Notes: a model not told the origin generated them from the sequence alone. A DNA stretch of 64,000 nt from Zoogloeaceae bacterium (GCA_024235635.1 JACKMA010000003.1:62001-126000), one strand, 5' to 3'. Counted from the stretch's first letter, positions 32,382 to 41,919 are shown. Numbers and translations: made by a program.

Positions 32382-35300
32382 TCACCCTCTGCGGACGCGA
32401 CCCATCGCGAATCGATAGATCAACGGGATCACAAACAGCGTAAGCACCGTCGAGAAGCCAAGTCCCCACACGATGCTGGCGGCCACCGGCCCCCACATCA
32501 ACGACTTTCCACCGAGTCCGACCGCCAGCGAGAACAGGCCGCCGATGGTCGTGGCGGAGGTGATCAGGATCGGCACCACCCGCCTGCGGGCCGCATACAG
32601 GATGGCGTGCAGCACGCTCATGCCGCCACGCAGGCGTTCGTTGGCCGCGTCGATCAGCACGATCGCGGCATTGACCGAAATGCCGGTCAGGGCGATCACG
32701 CCGTACAGGGTGTAGAGCGACATCGGATTGCCCGACACCAGCAGTCCCAGCACGACGCCGGTGAATGCCAGCGGTACGGTGACGAGAATGATCAGCGGCT
32801 GGAAATAGCTGCGGAACTGGGTCGCCAGGATCAGGTAGATCAGTCCGATGCCGAGGCCGAACAGCTTGACCATCGAATCGAGGCTCTCCTGGATGTCGTC
32901 GAGCTCGCCCGAGAAATCCAACGATGCCGCCGGATGCGCCAGCTGCAACTCGGCCCAGCGCGCCTTGAGGGCATCGTTGGCGGTGACCGTATCGGTGACG
33001 GTGGGATCGATGTCGGCCTCGACCGTGATCGCGCGCTTCAGCGCATAGTGGCGAATGTAGCCCTTGGCAAGCCGCGGCTCGGCGTCGACCACCGCCGACA
33101 ATGGCACGCTGCCACCACCCGCGACCGGCACCTGGCGCTGCAGGATCGCGCCGATGTCGACCGGTGCGCCCTGCTGTGCACGCACGACGACCTCGACCTT
33201 CTCGCCGCCGTCGCGGGTGCTCGCCACCACCTCGCCCTCGCCATACAGTCGCAGCACCCGCGCCACCCGCCCGGCGTCGGCGCCGGCCAGGGCCAGCCGC
33301 TCCCGGTTCAGGCGCAGCCGCAATTCCCGCCGCCCCGGCGTATCGTCGTCGCTGATGTTGCGGACGCCATCGATCCGCTGCAGCGCACCGATCAGGTCGT
33401 CGGCGGCTGCGCGCAGGGCACCATAGTCATCCGCCTTGACCTTGACGCTGATGGCACGCGCGGTCGGCGGTCCGCCCTTCAGTTCGAGGAACGATACCTT
33501 GGCACCGTCGCCGGCCTCCCGTGTGACCGTCTCGAGCGCTTCGATGATCTCCCCGGTCTCGCGCATCGTGCCGCGTCGCGGCTGCAGCGATACCAGCACC
33601 TGGGCGTAGTGGTCGCCATAGAGCGGTTCGGTCTCGGTGAACTTCAGGCCGGCATAGGCCGTGACCGAGCGCATCTCCCGATCCTCGAGTTTCCGTCGTA
33701 CCGCGGTGGCGACCCGGTCGGCCGCAGCCAGCGAGCGCTCGAGCACGACCCCGGGCGGCATGTCCACGTTGACGTAGAACAAGCGGAACGAATCGAAGGC
33801 GAAGAACTGCATCTTGACCAGCCCGCCGCCGACCGCGCCGGCGGCACCGACGATCAGCATCAGCGCGACCAGCAGGGCGGTTCGCGGCCAGCGCATCACC
33901 CGCAGCAGCATTCGTCCGTAGACCAGGCGCAGTCGGTGCGTCATGCGTGCACGCCGCCTCTGGCCGGCGCCGCCACCGACGCTGGCCCGCGCACGGATCG
34001 CCAGCACATGGACCGGCAGCATCCAGAAGGCCTCGGCCAGACTCACTGCCAGCGCCACCGTCACGACGAACGGCACGACGAACATGAACTTGCCGAGGAT
34101 GCCGGGCAGCAGCATCAGCGGCATGAAGGCCGCGATCGTCGTCAGCACCGAACTGGTCACCGGCAGCCAGACCTCGCGTACCCCGCCGAGCACGGCCTGC
34201 ACCGCCTCGGCCCCGCGGCTGAGGCGGAAGTGGATGGCCTCGACCACGACCACGGCGTCGTCCACCAGCATGCCGAGCGCGATCACGACGCCGAGCAGCA
34301 CGGTCAGGTTGAGTGTCGAACCGGCGGCCGCGACGACAAGGAAGGTGCCGGCCAGCGAAAACGGCACGCCGATGCCGACCAGCAGGGCCAGCCGCGGCCC
34401 GAGGAACAGCCAGCATGCAAGTAATACCGCGAGCAGTCCGAGCAGCGCATTCGATTCCATCACCGTGATCGCGCTGCGTGTCACGTAGGTCTGGTCGTCG
34501 AGCATCGTCAGACGCAGGCCCTGACTCGCCAGCAGCGGCTGCTGCTCCGCGGCGAATCGTCTGAGCCGGTCCACCAGTTCGAGGGTGTTGACCCGCGGCT
34601 GCTTGGTCACCGACAGCATGACGCTCGGCTGACCGTTGTAGCTGACCAGCTGGCTCGAGCGCTCGTGCCCGCGACTGACCCGGGCCACCTCGCCCAGCGC
34701 CACCCGGCCGGCCGCGGTCGGAATCGGCGCACCCGCCAACTGCTGCGGGTCCGGCGTCTTGCCTTCCAGACGCACCAGCCATTCTTCGTCACGGACCCGG
34801 ACCCGCCCGGCCAGCGTATTGCGGAACCAGGCCGACACCGCATCCGAGACGCGGTCGGGCGACAACCCACGGGCGCTCAGTGCCGCCGGGTCGAATTCCA
34901 CGTGCAGTTCCGCGTCGTCGAGGCCGGCGGCGATCACCTGGTCGACGCCGGGCAGGCGCTCCAGGTCCTTCTTCATGCGAAATGCCGTGGCGCGCAGATT
35001 CTCGCCGCCGGCCTCGCCGTGCAGGGCGAGAATCGCCGACGGAAAGCCGTTCGACGTCGTGATCTCGACCACTCTCGGGTCGTCGGCCTCCTGCGGCAGT
35101 TCGTCGGCAGCCTTGTTCTGGACCTCACGCCGCAGGTCGTTGATCCGCTTGTCGAACGCCGCATCCGACAACTCGTTGAAGCGCACCAGGATCGACGACA
35201 CCGACTCGCGACTGCTCGACGAGACGAACTTGATGTCCTTGACGCGGGCGATCGCGTCCTCGAGCGGCGAGGTCACGTCGCGCTCGACATCTTCGGCCGA

Positions 35301-35462
35301 GGCGCCCGGCAGCACCGTCAGGATGTTGACCCAGTTGAAGTTGATTTCCGGGTCCTGGGCACGGGGCATGGTCAAATAGCTGACCAGCCCCCCGACCAGC
35401 ACCAGCGCAAAGGCGATGTTGGCCAGCGGATGATTGTCGAGCAGGCGATGATAGAAGCTCAA
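32382..35462 (-). CDS. RND-family efflux permease (AcrB/MexF-like)
   Basis: A 1026-residue inner-membrane proton-driven exporter with the RND layout: membrane helix 1 near residues 12-30, a large periplasmic loop, helices 2-6 (about 330-545, containing LGVVIALGMLVDDAVVVVEAI with the proton-relay Asp pair), a second loop, and the last helices near 850-1015. The N-terminus ANIAFALVLVGGLVSYLTMP and PEINFNWVNILTVLPGASAEDV resemble the Bcr/HAE-type family. TTG at 35462 is chosen because it gives the normal N-terminus and has GGAG nine bases upstream. The adaptor gene precedes it; no TolC-like outer-membrane gene is adjacent. Confidence 0.92.
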   Translation of the reverse strand: MSFYHRLLDNHPLANIAFALVLVGGLVSYLTMPRAQDPEINFNWVNILTVLPGASAEDVERDVTSPLEDAIARVKDIKFVSSSSRESVSSILVRFNELSDAAFDKRINDLRREVQNKAADELPQEADDPRVVEITTSNGFPSAILALHGEAGGENLRATAFRMKKDLERLPGVDQVIAAGLDDAELHVEFDPAALSARGLSPDRVSDAVSAWFRNTLAGRVRVRDEEWLVRLEGKTPDPQQLAGAPIPTAAGRVALGEVARVSRGHERSSQLVSYNGQPSVMLSVTKQPRVNTLELVDRLRRFAAEQQPLLASQGLRLTMLDDQTYVTRSAITVMESNALLGLLAVLLACWLFLGPRLALLVGIGVPFSLAGTFLVVAAAGSTLNLTVLLGVVIALGMLVDDAVVVVEAIHFRLSRGAEAVQAVLGGVREVWLPVTSSVLTTIAAFMPLMLLPGILGKFMFVVPFVVTVALAVSLAEAFWMLPVHVLAIRARASVGGGAGQRRRARMTHRLRLVYGRMLLRVMRWPRTALLVALMLIVGAAGAVGGGLVKMQFFAFDSFRLFYVNVDMPPGVVLERSLAAADRVATAVRRKLEDREMRSVTAYAGLKFTETEPLYGDHYAQVLVSLQPRRGTMRETGEIIEALETVTREAGDGAKVSFLELKGGPPTARAISVKVKADDYGALRAAADDLIGALQRIDGVRNISDDDTPGRRELRLRLNRERLALAGADAGRVARVLRLYGEGEVVASTRDGGEKVEVVVRAQQGAPVDIGAILQRQVPVAGGGSVPLSAVVDAEPRLAKGYIRHYALKRAITVEADIDPTVTDTVTANDALKARWAELQLAHPAASLDFSGELDDIQESLDSMVKLFGLGIGLIYLILATQFRSYFQPLIILVTVPLAFTGVVLGLLVSGNPMSLYTLYGVIALTGISVNAAIVLIDAANERLRGGMSVLHAILYAARRRVVPILITSATTIGGLFSLAVGLGGKSLMWGPVAASIVWGLGFSTVLTLFVIPLIYRFAMGRVRRG

Positions 35463-35532
35463 CGGGGCGCACTCCGGGGCTTGGCCGCGATCGGTCGATG
35501 CCGGATCCAGCCGTTGCGGTGCGCAGCAACGG

Positions 35533-36507
35533 TCATTTCGCGGGCATCGAATCGAGACCGAGACGGCCATCGTCGACCACCTCGGTCGACATCGGCCAGT
35601 CGACCGCAGCCGGCCGTCCGAACTCGGCACCGTCGATCGGCACGAACCGCGGCTTGCCGGCCTCGACGACGAAGGCGCCGAGGCGGCCGTCGCGCAATTG
35701 CAGATAATCCGGCGGCAGGTGGGGCACCGGCGAGCGCCAGCGCAATTCCCCCGCGAGGCCGGGCGCCAGGTGCTCTTCGGACCCGAACACCACCTCGCGC
35801 GTCTGACCGACGGTGTCGACGACGCCGGAGACGCGGACGATCCGCAGCGGCCGTTCGCGCGCGCCCGCGGCCAGCACCAGCCGCTCCGCATGCTGCAATT
35901 CGGCGAGCTGGGCGATCGGTACCGCCGCACGGATCTCGGCCGCATCGGTGGCGGCCAGCAGCAACAGCGGCGTACCCGGCGCAGCCAGTTCACCGACGCT
36001 CGCCTGGCGCTCGCGAACGACGCCGGCGAACGGCGCCCGGATGCTCGTGCGGGCGAGATTGAGGCGGGCCGCGGCCAGCGCCTGAACCGCCGCCTCGCGC
36101 TCGGCCGACAGCACTTCCAACTCGGTGCGCTGCACCTTCAGCGCATCGTCGCTGACGAAATTCTCGCCGGCCAGCCGCTCCGAGCGTGCGAGTTGCGACT
36201 CCGCCAGCCGGATGCGCTTGTCCACCAGCGTCAGTGCCGCCTGCGCGCGCCGTACCTCGATCAGGTGGCTGCGATCGTCCAGCCGCGCCAGCAGGTCGCC
36301 CTTGGCAATGGCCTGTCCGACCCGCGCCGGCAACGCCTCGATGCGACCGGCCACTTCCGCCGAGATGCGCGCTTCGTCGCGCGCATGAACCGTCGCCGGG
36401 ACGCTGTAGCCGGGATAGGCCGCGAGTTCGGCCAGCGGCCGGCTGGTCCAGCCGGCGGCATAGGCCGTCGCGCTTGCCAGCGACAGGAACATGAGCAGTG
36501 ACTTCAT
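35533..36507 (-). CDS. RND periplasmic adaptor (membrane fusion protein)
   Basis: A 324-residue exported adaptor with a signal peptide (MKSLLMFLSLASATAYA). It contains a split lipoyl/barrel-sandwich domain (ARISAEVAGRIEALPARVGQ and TSIRAPFAGVVRERQASVGE) flanking a short alpha-helical hairpin (about residues 80-145). The beta-barrel and membrane-proximal regions follow. It links the inner-membrane pump to an outer-membrane channel. The ATG at 36507 is used because the signal peptide starts there. The permease gene follows after about 70 bases. Confidence 0.9.
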   Translation of the reverse strand: MKSLLMFLSLASATAYAAGWTSRPLAELAAYPGYSVPATVHARDEARISAEVAGRIEALPARVGQAIAKGDLLARLDDRSHLIEVRRAQAALTLVDKRIRLAESQLARSERLAGENFVSDDALKVQRTELEVLSAEREAAVQALAAARLNLARTSIRAPFAGVVRERQASVGELAAPGTPLLLLAATDAAEIRAAVPIAQLAELQHAERLVLAAGARERPLRIVRVSGVVDTVGQTREVVFGSEEHLAPGLAGELRWRSPVPHLPPDYLQLRDGRLGAFVVEAGKPRFVPIDGAEFGRPAAVDWPMSTEVVDDGRLGLDSMPAK

Positions 36508-36841
36508 CGTGATGCCGCCTCGCCGCCTGAGCTTGCGTCCGTGAATCCCGTGGATCGCCCGAAAGGCGACCGCACCCGCCGTGGTGGCCGTTGAGGCCAG
36601 CGCCGCCCTTCGCCACCGCGCAACCATGCCAAGTGAATGACATCCCGCGACCGATCCGGTGGGCCATTGTCGATCACGACGCCGGTGCCGACAAAGAGCT
36701 TGCCAGAATCTGTTGCGATTCGCCCGCGGCCGGCATTCGTGCCGACACGCCGCCCGTCACGATAAAGATTCCGTCGGGCGCGCCGATCCCTTGGTGGACA
36801 GCGCCACCGTCGCCTTCCCTACCGGATATCTCGAGGACATC
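36508..36841. other. Intergenic region between RND adaptor and haem-motif chemoreceptor
   Basis: This 334-base divergent spacer must hold the promoters for the RND operon (leftward) and the chemoreceptor (rightward). I see no consensus promoter pair, operator palindrome, terminator or convincing small gene in it. Open frames across it are short and lack coding character. Confidence 0.5.
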
Positions 36842-38458
36842 ATGAAACGGCTCGCCGACACCCCGATCTGGATGCGGCTGACCGCCGCGATCTGGCTTTT
36901 GCTGACGATCGCATGGGGCTCGTTCATCGCCTGGGAGACCCGGGTCAGCCGCGAGATCGCGATCGACCAGACCGAACTGTTCGCGGCCAGCCTGAGCGAG
37001 ACCACCGTCGCCGGGCTGACCGGCATGATGATCAACGGCACGATCGGGCGGCGGGAGGTGTTTCTCGACCAGATCGAAAGGCTGGATGCGGTCAGGGAAC
37101 TGCGCGTGCTTCGCGCCGCAGCGGTCGCGGACACTTTCGGTCGCGGCGACGGCGAACTGCAGCCGGACGCAGCCGAAAGCCGAGCGCTGGAGCGCGGCGA
37201 AGTCTGGCGAAGCGTCGACGAACAGGGCAATGCCCGCCAGCTGCGGATGATCTTCCCGATCCTGGCGAGCGAAGACTACCTCGGCAAGAACTGCCTGAAC
37301 TGCCACCAGGTACCGGCCGGCACCCCGCTCGGCGCCGTCAGCATGCGGATCTCGCTCGATCGGGTCGATGCCGCGGTGGCGCGGGCGCGCGACACCAGCA
37401 TCCTGTTCTCGATCGTCGCCTCCCTCGGCGTGCTGCCGATCGTGTTCCTGTTCGTCCGCCGCTTCGTCAGCCGCCCGCTGAAGGGCATGGCCGACGGCCT
37501 GACCGAGCTGGCCCGCGGCGAAGGCGACCTGACCCGCCGGCTCGAGATCGAAGGCCGCGACGAGATCGGCCGCATTGCGGGCCTGTTCAACCAAATGCTG
37601 GCCTCGATCGCGCACCTGGTCGAAGAGGTCGGCAACTCCGCCAACGCGGTCGCCGACGCCTCCCGCACGCTGAGCGGGGACGCCCGGCTGCTCACCGACG
37701 GCTCGAGCGAACAGCATGCCCGTGCCGCCGATGCCAAGGGCGCCGTCGACGGCCTCGTCGACAGCGCCGACAAGGTGGCCGAGGACGCCGGTAGCGTCAG
37801 CGAGCTTTCGCGCGAGAGCGAAGCGCGCGCGGCGGAAGGAAGGACCCGCGTCGACGGCCTGATCGAAGACGTCGGCGAAGTGGCCGCAGCGGTCAGCGAG
37901 ATCGGCGAGGCCGTGCGCAGCTTCGTTGGTGCGGCCGGCGAGATCTCGGCGATGACCCAGGAAGTGCGGGAGATCGCCGACCAGACCAATCTGCTGGCAC
38001 TGAATGCGGCCATCGAGGCGGCCCGTGCCGGCGAGCATGGCCGTGGTTTCGCGGTGGTTGCCGACGAAGTCCGCAGACTGGCCGAAAAATCGGCGCACTC
38101 GGCATCGGAGATCGACGACATCACCCGCACGATCAGCGAAAAGGCGGTCATCGTCGAGCGCTCGCTGCAATCGGGCGAACAGCATCTCGAACAGAGTCGC
38201 ACGGCGGCGGGCGAGGTGGCATCGGCGCTGGCCTGCGCGGTCGATACGGTGATCTCGGTTCGCGCCGGCCTCGACCGTATCACCGGCGAGACCGAACAAC
38301 AGCGCAGCGGTGGCCACATCGTTCGCGACAGCATCGCCGCCATCGAGCAGATGGCGAGCCGCAATCAGACCACGGTGATACGCACCGCCAACGGCGCCAA
38401 CCAGCTCGACGAACTGGCGCGGCGGCTGCAGCAACGGGTCTCGCGCTTCCGCGTCTGA
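36842..38458 (+). CDS. Chemoreceptor with periplasmic c-type haem motif
   Basis: A 538-residue methyl-accepting chemotaxis protein. Membrane segment 1 is near residues 14-32 and segment 2 near 185-205. The periplasmic domain contains NCLNCHQVP, a CxxCH covalent haem motif with Cys at about 151 and 154 and His at 155. This is the arrangement of DUF3365/Tll0287-like haem sensor domains that respond to redox state, O2 or NO. HAMP follows (about 205-265), then the signalling domain with an intact tip (DQTNLLALNAAIEAARAGE). A similar motif occurs in the diguanylate cyclase at 43782. No che genes are nearby. Confidence 0.9.
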   Translation: MKRLADTPIWMRLTAAIWLLLTIAWGSFIAWETRVSREIAIDQTELFAASLSETTVAGLTGMMINGTIGRREVFLDQIERLDAVRELRVLRAAAVADTFGRGDGELQPDAAESRALERGEVWRSVDEQGNARQLRMIFPILASEDYLGKNCLNCHQVPAGTPLGAVSMRISLDRVDAAVARARDTSILFSIVASLGVLPIVFLFVRRFVSRPLKGMADGLTELARGEGDLTRRLEIEGRDEIGRIAGLFNQMLASIAHLVEEVGNSANAVADASRTLSGDARLLTDGSSEQHARAADAKGAVDGLVDSADKVAEDAGSVSELSRESEARAAEGRTRVDGLIEDVGEVAAAVSEIGEAVRSFVGAAGEISAMTQEVREIADQTNLLALNAAIEAARAGEHGRGFAVVADEVRRLAEKSAHSASEIDDITRTISEKAVIVERSLQSGEQHLEQSRTAAGEVASALACAVDTVISVRAGLDRITGETEQQRSGGHIVRDSIAAIEQMASRNQTTVIRTANGANQLDELARRLQQRVSRFRV

Positions 38459-38472
38459 GCGCTCGTGGCCGG

Positions 38473-39816
38473 CTAGCTCGCGGGCGGCCGCGCTGCGCCG
38501 ACCGGGATGGTGATCGTCACGACCAGGCCGCCGGCCTCGCGGTTGGCTGCCAATACCCGACCGCCGTGGGCGGCAACCGCGCGACGGGCGATCGCCAGGC
38601 CGAGTCCGAAGCCCTCGGCGCTGGCGCCGGCGCTGCGATAGAACGGCTCGAAGATGTCCTCCAGCTCAGCCTCCGGCACGCCCGGGCCCTGATCCGCCAC
38701 GGTCAGTACGAAGTCGCCCTCGTGCAGCCGTGCCTCGACGGCGATTTGCCCACCCGGCGGCGAAAACTTCACGGCATTGCGCATCACGTTTTCGAACGCC
38801 CGTTGCATCCGTGCGCCGTCGGCCGCCAGCGACGCCCGGCCCTCGCCCCGGAACACCAGTTTCCGGCCGCTGACCTCGGCCTCGAAGGCCGCATCCTGGG
38901 CGACGCCGGCTGCCAGATCGAACAGTTCGAGTTGCTCCAGGGGCGCGTCGCCGGCGCCGGAATCGAGGCGCGCCAGGGTCAGCAACTCGCCGACCAGGCG
39001 ATCGAGGCGGCCAGCCTCGCGCTCGACCCGCTCCATCAGTTCGACACTGCGCGCCGGCGTCTGTCGTGCCAGCCCGATCGCCGCCTGCAACCTTGCGAGC
39101 GGCGATCGCAACTCGTGCGAGACGTCGTGAAGCAGCCGTCGCTGGGCCGCCACCAGGGCCTGTATGCGATTGGCCATGTGGTCGAAATCCTGCCCGAGAT
39201 CGGTGATCTCGTCGCGCCAGCTCCCCATCCGCGACGCGACCCGCGTATCGAGGCGCCCATCCGCCATCGAACCGAAGGCGCTGCGCAGCTTGCCCACCGG
39301 GCGCGCCAGATACCAGGCCATCGCACCGCTGAAGGCAAGGCTGGCAAGCAGGCCGGAGACCAGCGGCAGCATGGGCGACGGTTCGTCGCGGCCGCCACGG
39401 CCGCCGCGACGATGCTCGTGTCGTGGCGGCGCGACGGTCAGCACGCGGTACTCGATTCCGTCCGGGGCGGTCACTGCGAGGCTGTCGCTATCGAGCCCGC
39501 GCGCGCGCACCTGGTCGGCAGGCGGCACGCTGCGGTCGCGCAGTTCTCGGCCGCTCGGGTCGACGACGAAGACCTGGGTCCGGGGCCCACGCCCATCCCA
39601 CTCGTCGAGCATCGCGCGGGCTGCGCCGGGACCGCCGTGCCGGAGTACCGAGGCAAACGAGTGGATTACGAAACCGCCGCGCCGGGCATTGTCGTCCCCG
39701 GCATCCAGGTCGACCTGCTTGTATATCCAGACGGCCATGCCGACGCCGACCGCGGCCAGCACCAGGCTGAGCCAGAAGGCGACGAACAGTTTCCAGAACA
39801 GCCGGCCCACGCTCAC
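38473..39816 (-). CDS. CpxA-like sensor histidine kinase
   Basis: A 447-residue membrane kinase. It has two membrane helices (about 8-30 and 155-178) around a periplasmic domain, a HAMP domain (about 179-232), an H-box LLHDVSHELRSPLARL, an N-box ENVMRNAVKFSP, and G-boxes DQGPGVPEAELEDIFEPFYR and GFGLGLAIARRA. All catalytic elements are intact. The GTG at 39816 overlaps the TGA of the response regulator gene. The divergent Spy/CpxP-like gene and CpxR boxes suggest envelope-stress sensing. Confidence 0.93.
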   Translation of the reverse strand: MSVGRLFWKLFVAFWLSLVLAAVGVGMAVWIYKQVDLDAGDDNARRGGFVIHSFASVLRHGGPGAARAMLDEWDGRGPRTQVFVVDPSGRELRDRSVPPADQVRARGLDSDSLAVTAPDGIEYRVLTVAPPRHEHRRGGRGGRDEPSPMLPLVSGLLASLAFSGAMAWYLARPVGKLRSAFGSMADGRLDTRVASRMGSWRDEITDLGQDFDHMANRIQALVAAQRRLLHDVSHELRSPLARLQAAIGLARQTPARSVELMERVEREAGRLDRLVGELLTLARLDSGAGDAPLEQLELFDLAAGVAQDAAFEAEVSGRKLVFRGEGRASLAADGARMQRAFENVMRNAVKFSPPGGQIAVEARLHEGDFVLTVADQGPGVPEAELEDIFEPFYRSAGASAEGFGLGLAIARRAVAAHGGRVLAANREAGGLVVTITIPVGAARPPAS

Positions 39817-40499
39817 ACCTTGACCAGCTGGTAGCCCTGTCCGCGCACCGTCTGGATCCACGATTGGCCGTCTTCGCGCGGCCCCAGCTTGTGCCGGATG
39901 CTGGACACGTGCACGTCGATGCTGCGGTCGAAGCGCGTCAGTGGACGCCCCAGCCCGTGTTCGGACAACTCGTCCTTGCCCACCACGTGGCCGACCTTGC
40001 GCGCCATCAGCTCGAGCAGGTTGAACTCGGTACTGGTCAGCTCCAGCGGCCGCCCCTGCCAGCTCGCTTCCCGCCGCTCGGGCCACATCGTCAGTGGCCC
40101 TGCCTGCACCGGCCCGTCGTCGATGGTGTCCTCGGCGACGCCGCTGCGACGCAGGATCGCGCGAATCCGGGCCACCAGTTCGCGCGGCGTGCACGGCTTG
40201 GGCACGTAGTCGTCGGCGCCCAATTCGAGACCGACGATGCGGTCGACATCGTCGCCGCGGGCGGTCAGCATGATCACCGGGATGCGACTGCCCTGGCGAA
40301 TCCGACGCAGCGTGTCGACACCGTTCATGCGCGGCATCATCACGTCCAGCACGGCAATCGCGTAGTCACCGCTCAATGCGGCCCTGGCCCCGGCCTCGCC
40401 GTCGTGCTCCGCGTGGATCTCGAAGCCTTCCTGCTGCAGGTACTCGGCCAGCATCGATACCAGCTCGACATCGTCATCCACGAGCAGCACCTTGCTCAT
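39813..40499 (-). CDS. CpxR-like OmpR-family response regulator
   Basis: A 228-residue regulator. The receiver domain (1-115) has the acidic pocket LLVDDDVE, the phosphoacceptor Asp in VLDVMMPRMNG (about residue 52), and Lys in DYVPKPCTPREL. A C-terminal OmpR winged helix follows (about 130-226, LTSTEFNLLELMARKVG and RSIDVHVSSIRHKLGP). The start MSKVLLVDDD at 40499 is chosen over an upstream in-frame ATG by homology. It probably regulates itself and the Spy-like gene through the boxes at 40578 and 40650. Confidence 0.93.
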   Translation of the reverse strand: MSKVLLVDDDVELVSMLAEYLQQEGFEIHAEHDGEAGARAALSGDYAIAVLDVMMPRMNGVDTLRRIRQGSRIPVIMLTARGDDVDRIVGLELGADDYVPKPCTPRELVARIRAILRRSGVAEDTIDDGPVQAGPLTMWPERREASWQGRPLELTSTEFNLLELMARKVGHVVGKDELSEHGLGRPLTRFDRSIDVHVSSIRHKLGPREDGQSWIQTVRGQGYQLVKV

Positions 40500-40577
40500 C
40501 GGACACCCTCCTGGCACTCGCCATTCCGGCCGCCATGATACGGGCCGGGGCGACGCCTACATCAGCATTTTCCACTC

Positions 40578-40592
40578 TTTACCGGTCTTTAC
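40578..40592 (-). promoter_or_regulatory. Consensus CpxR box 1
   Basis: On the minus strand GTAAA-N5-GTAAA (plus strand TTTAC-CGGTC-TTTAC) matches the CpxR consensus exactly. It is about 80 bases upstream of the response regulator start. A near-repeat of ACCGGTCTTtACAC / ACCGGTCTTaACAC lies at 40581 and 40602. Confidence 0.7.
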
Positions 40593-40649
40593 ACGTCGCT
40601 GACCGGTCTTAACACCGGCATCGCGACAATCGAATTCGATGTGTTTCGC

Positions 40650-40664
40650 TTTACCTCGATTTAC
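40650..40664 (-). promoter_or_regulatory. Consensus CpxR box 2
   Basis: A second GTAAA-N5-GTAAA on the minus strand (plus strand TTTAC-CTCGA-TTTAC), exactly 72 bases from box 1 and about 90 bases before the Spy/CpxP-like gene. Two consensus boxes in one divergent promoter region strongly suggest direct control. Confidence 0.7.
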
Positions 40665-40755
40665 CCGGCGATAACGGTGCTTCACGGTGCCCCGCCGCAC
40701 ACTGCAGTCGTCCGGCTACACCCGGAAACAGCACTGCAACCGAAAGGAGAACATC

Positions 40756-41292
40756 ATGAACAAGCGAAACAAGATCATCGCCGGCCTCGTCGCCATCAGC
40801 GGGCTGGCGGTAGCCGTGCCCTTCGTCGCTCACGCCGATCCGATGGGTGGCGCATGCGACGGCGGCCGTCATGGCGGCCACCACCGGATGTTCGGCGAGC
40901 ATGGCGGCAAGCATCACGGCGGCCCGATGGGCGGCAGCGAGCGCATGCTGAAGCGCCTCGACCTGAGCGAAGCGCAGCGGGACCAGGTATTCGAGTTGCG
41001 CCACGCCCAGGCGCCCCAGATGCGGGCCAAGTGGAAGGAAGCGCGCAATGCCCGCGAAGCCTTGCGTGAATTGTCCTGGTCGGGCGACTACGACGCCGGC
41101 AAGGCCGCGGAGTTCGCACGCCAGGGGGCCGACGCGATGGCCGAGATTGCCGGCATGCGTGCCAAGCTGCAGGCGGACATCTACCAGCTGCTGAGCCCCG
41201 AACAGCGCACTCGCCTGGCAGAAATGCGGGCCACGCAGGGGCGCGACGAAGATGGTCCGATGCGCCGCCATCACGACCAGCGTCACGGTTGA
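40756..41292 (+). CDS. Spy/CpxP-family periplasmic protein
   Basis: A 178-residue exported protein with a signal peptide (KIIAGLVAISGLAVAVPFVAHA). A His/Gly-rich stretch follows (about residues 35-60, with repeated HH, GGHH and GGKHHGG) that may bind metal. Next is the LTxxQ-type helical domain (LDLSEAQRDQVFELRHAQ and LLSPEQRTRLAEMRA). Spy/CpxP proteins are periplasmic chaperones or feedback inhibitors of CpxA. Its divergence from the Cpx-like pair with CpxR boxes between them matches that role. A GGAG Shine-Dalgarno precedes the ATG. Confidence 0.9.
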   Translation: MNKRNKIIAGLVAISGLAVAVPFVAHADPMGGACDGGRHGGHHRMFGEHGGKHHGGPMGGSERMLKRLDLSEAQRDQVFELRHAQAPQMRAKWKEARNAREALRELSWSGDYDAGKAAEFARQGADAMAEIAGMRAKLQADIYQLLSPEQRTRLAEMRATQGRDEDGPMRRHHDQRHG

Positions 41293-41333
41293 CAACGGGT
41301 GCCGCCGCGGCACCCAGAACGGGAGAGCGTGTC

Positions 41334-41909
41334 ATGAACACTCGGCCATCGGGAACCACCGCGGGCCTGCGCGCAGCGACGCTACTGGCGGCCGGGCTGA
41401 TGGCCGCCTGCGCCAGCCCGCCCCTGGTGCGGGACTATCCGAGCCGGGTGCCGCCGGCGGCGATCGAACCCGCGCCGCCGGCGATCTACCCGGCCCGTGG
41501 CCAGGATGCCCGGCAACTCGCCCGTGACCGCTTCGAATGCTATGGCTGGGCGGTCCAGCAGAGCGGTTTCGATCCGGCACGCTCGCTGGTGCGACTGCCA
41601 CAGCCGGCGGTGCGGGTCGAGGCCGATCCGCCGGCCGGCGTCGGCACCGCAGCCGGCGTGCTGACCGGTGCGGCGATCGGTGCTGCGGTTTCCGGGCGTC
41701 ACCACAGCGGCGAAGCGGCCGCGGTCGGCGCCGTGCTCGGCGGCATCGTCGGCGCGGCTTCCGATTCGGCCCGCGCCGCGGAAGCGCGACGCATCGAATC
41801 CGAGCTCAATCGTCAGGCGGCCCGCGACAACATGCTCGATGCCCGTGGCCAGGCCTATCAGCGCGCATTCGCAGCCTGCCTCGAAGGGCGCGGCTACACC
41901 GTCAAGTGA
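41334..41909 (+). CDS. Glycine-zipper lipoprotein with RFEC and CLEGRGYTV motifs
   Basis: A 191-residue lipoprotein: signal sequence with lipobox LMAAC (Cys near residue 20). After a Pro-rich stretch comes DRFECYGWAVQQSGFDP (about 60-76), then a glycine-zipper membrane-like hairpin (GVLTGAAIGAAV ... AVGAVLGGIVGAAS, about 108-145), and a C-terminus AFAACLEGRGYTVK. The flanking motifs are repeated in the next gene. Glycine zippers of this type occur in outer-membrane lipoproteins. Function unknown. It may belong to the Cpx-type regulon because it follows the Spy-like gene by 42 bases. Confidence 0.8.
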   Translation: MNTRPSGTTAGLRAATLLAAGLMAACASPPLVRDYPSRVPPAAIEPAPPAIYPARGQDARQLARDRFECYGWAVQQSGFDPARSLVRLPQPAVRVEADPPAGVGTAAGVLTGAAIGAAVSGRHHSGEAAAVGAVLGGIVGAASDSARAAEARRIESELNRQAARDNMLDARGQAYQRAFAACLEGRGYTVK

Positions 41910-41919
41910 GGAGGGCGCG

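Noticed and set aside
36508..36841. Short open frames between the RND adaptor and chemoreceptor genes
   Set aside because: They lack Shine-Dalgarno sites and recognisable protein composition, and the chemoreceptor's first membrane segment starts only after 36842.
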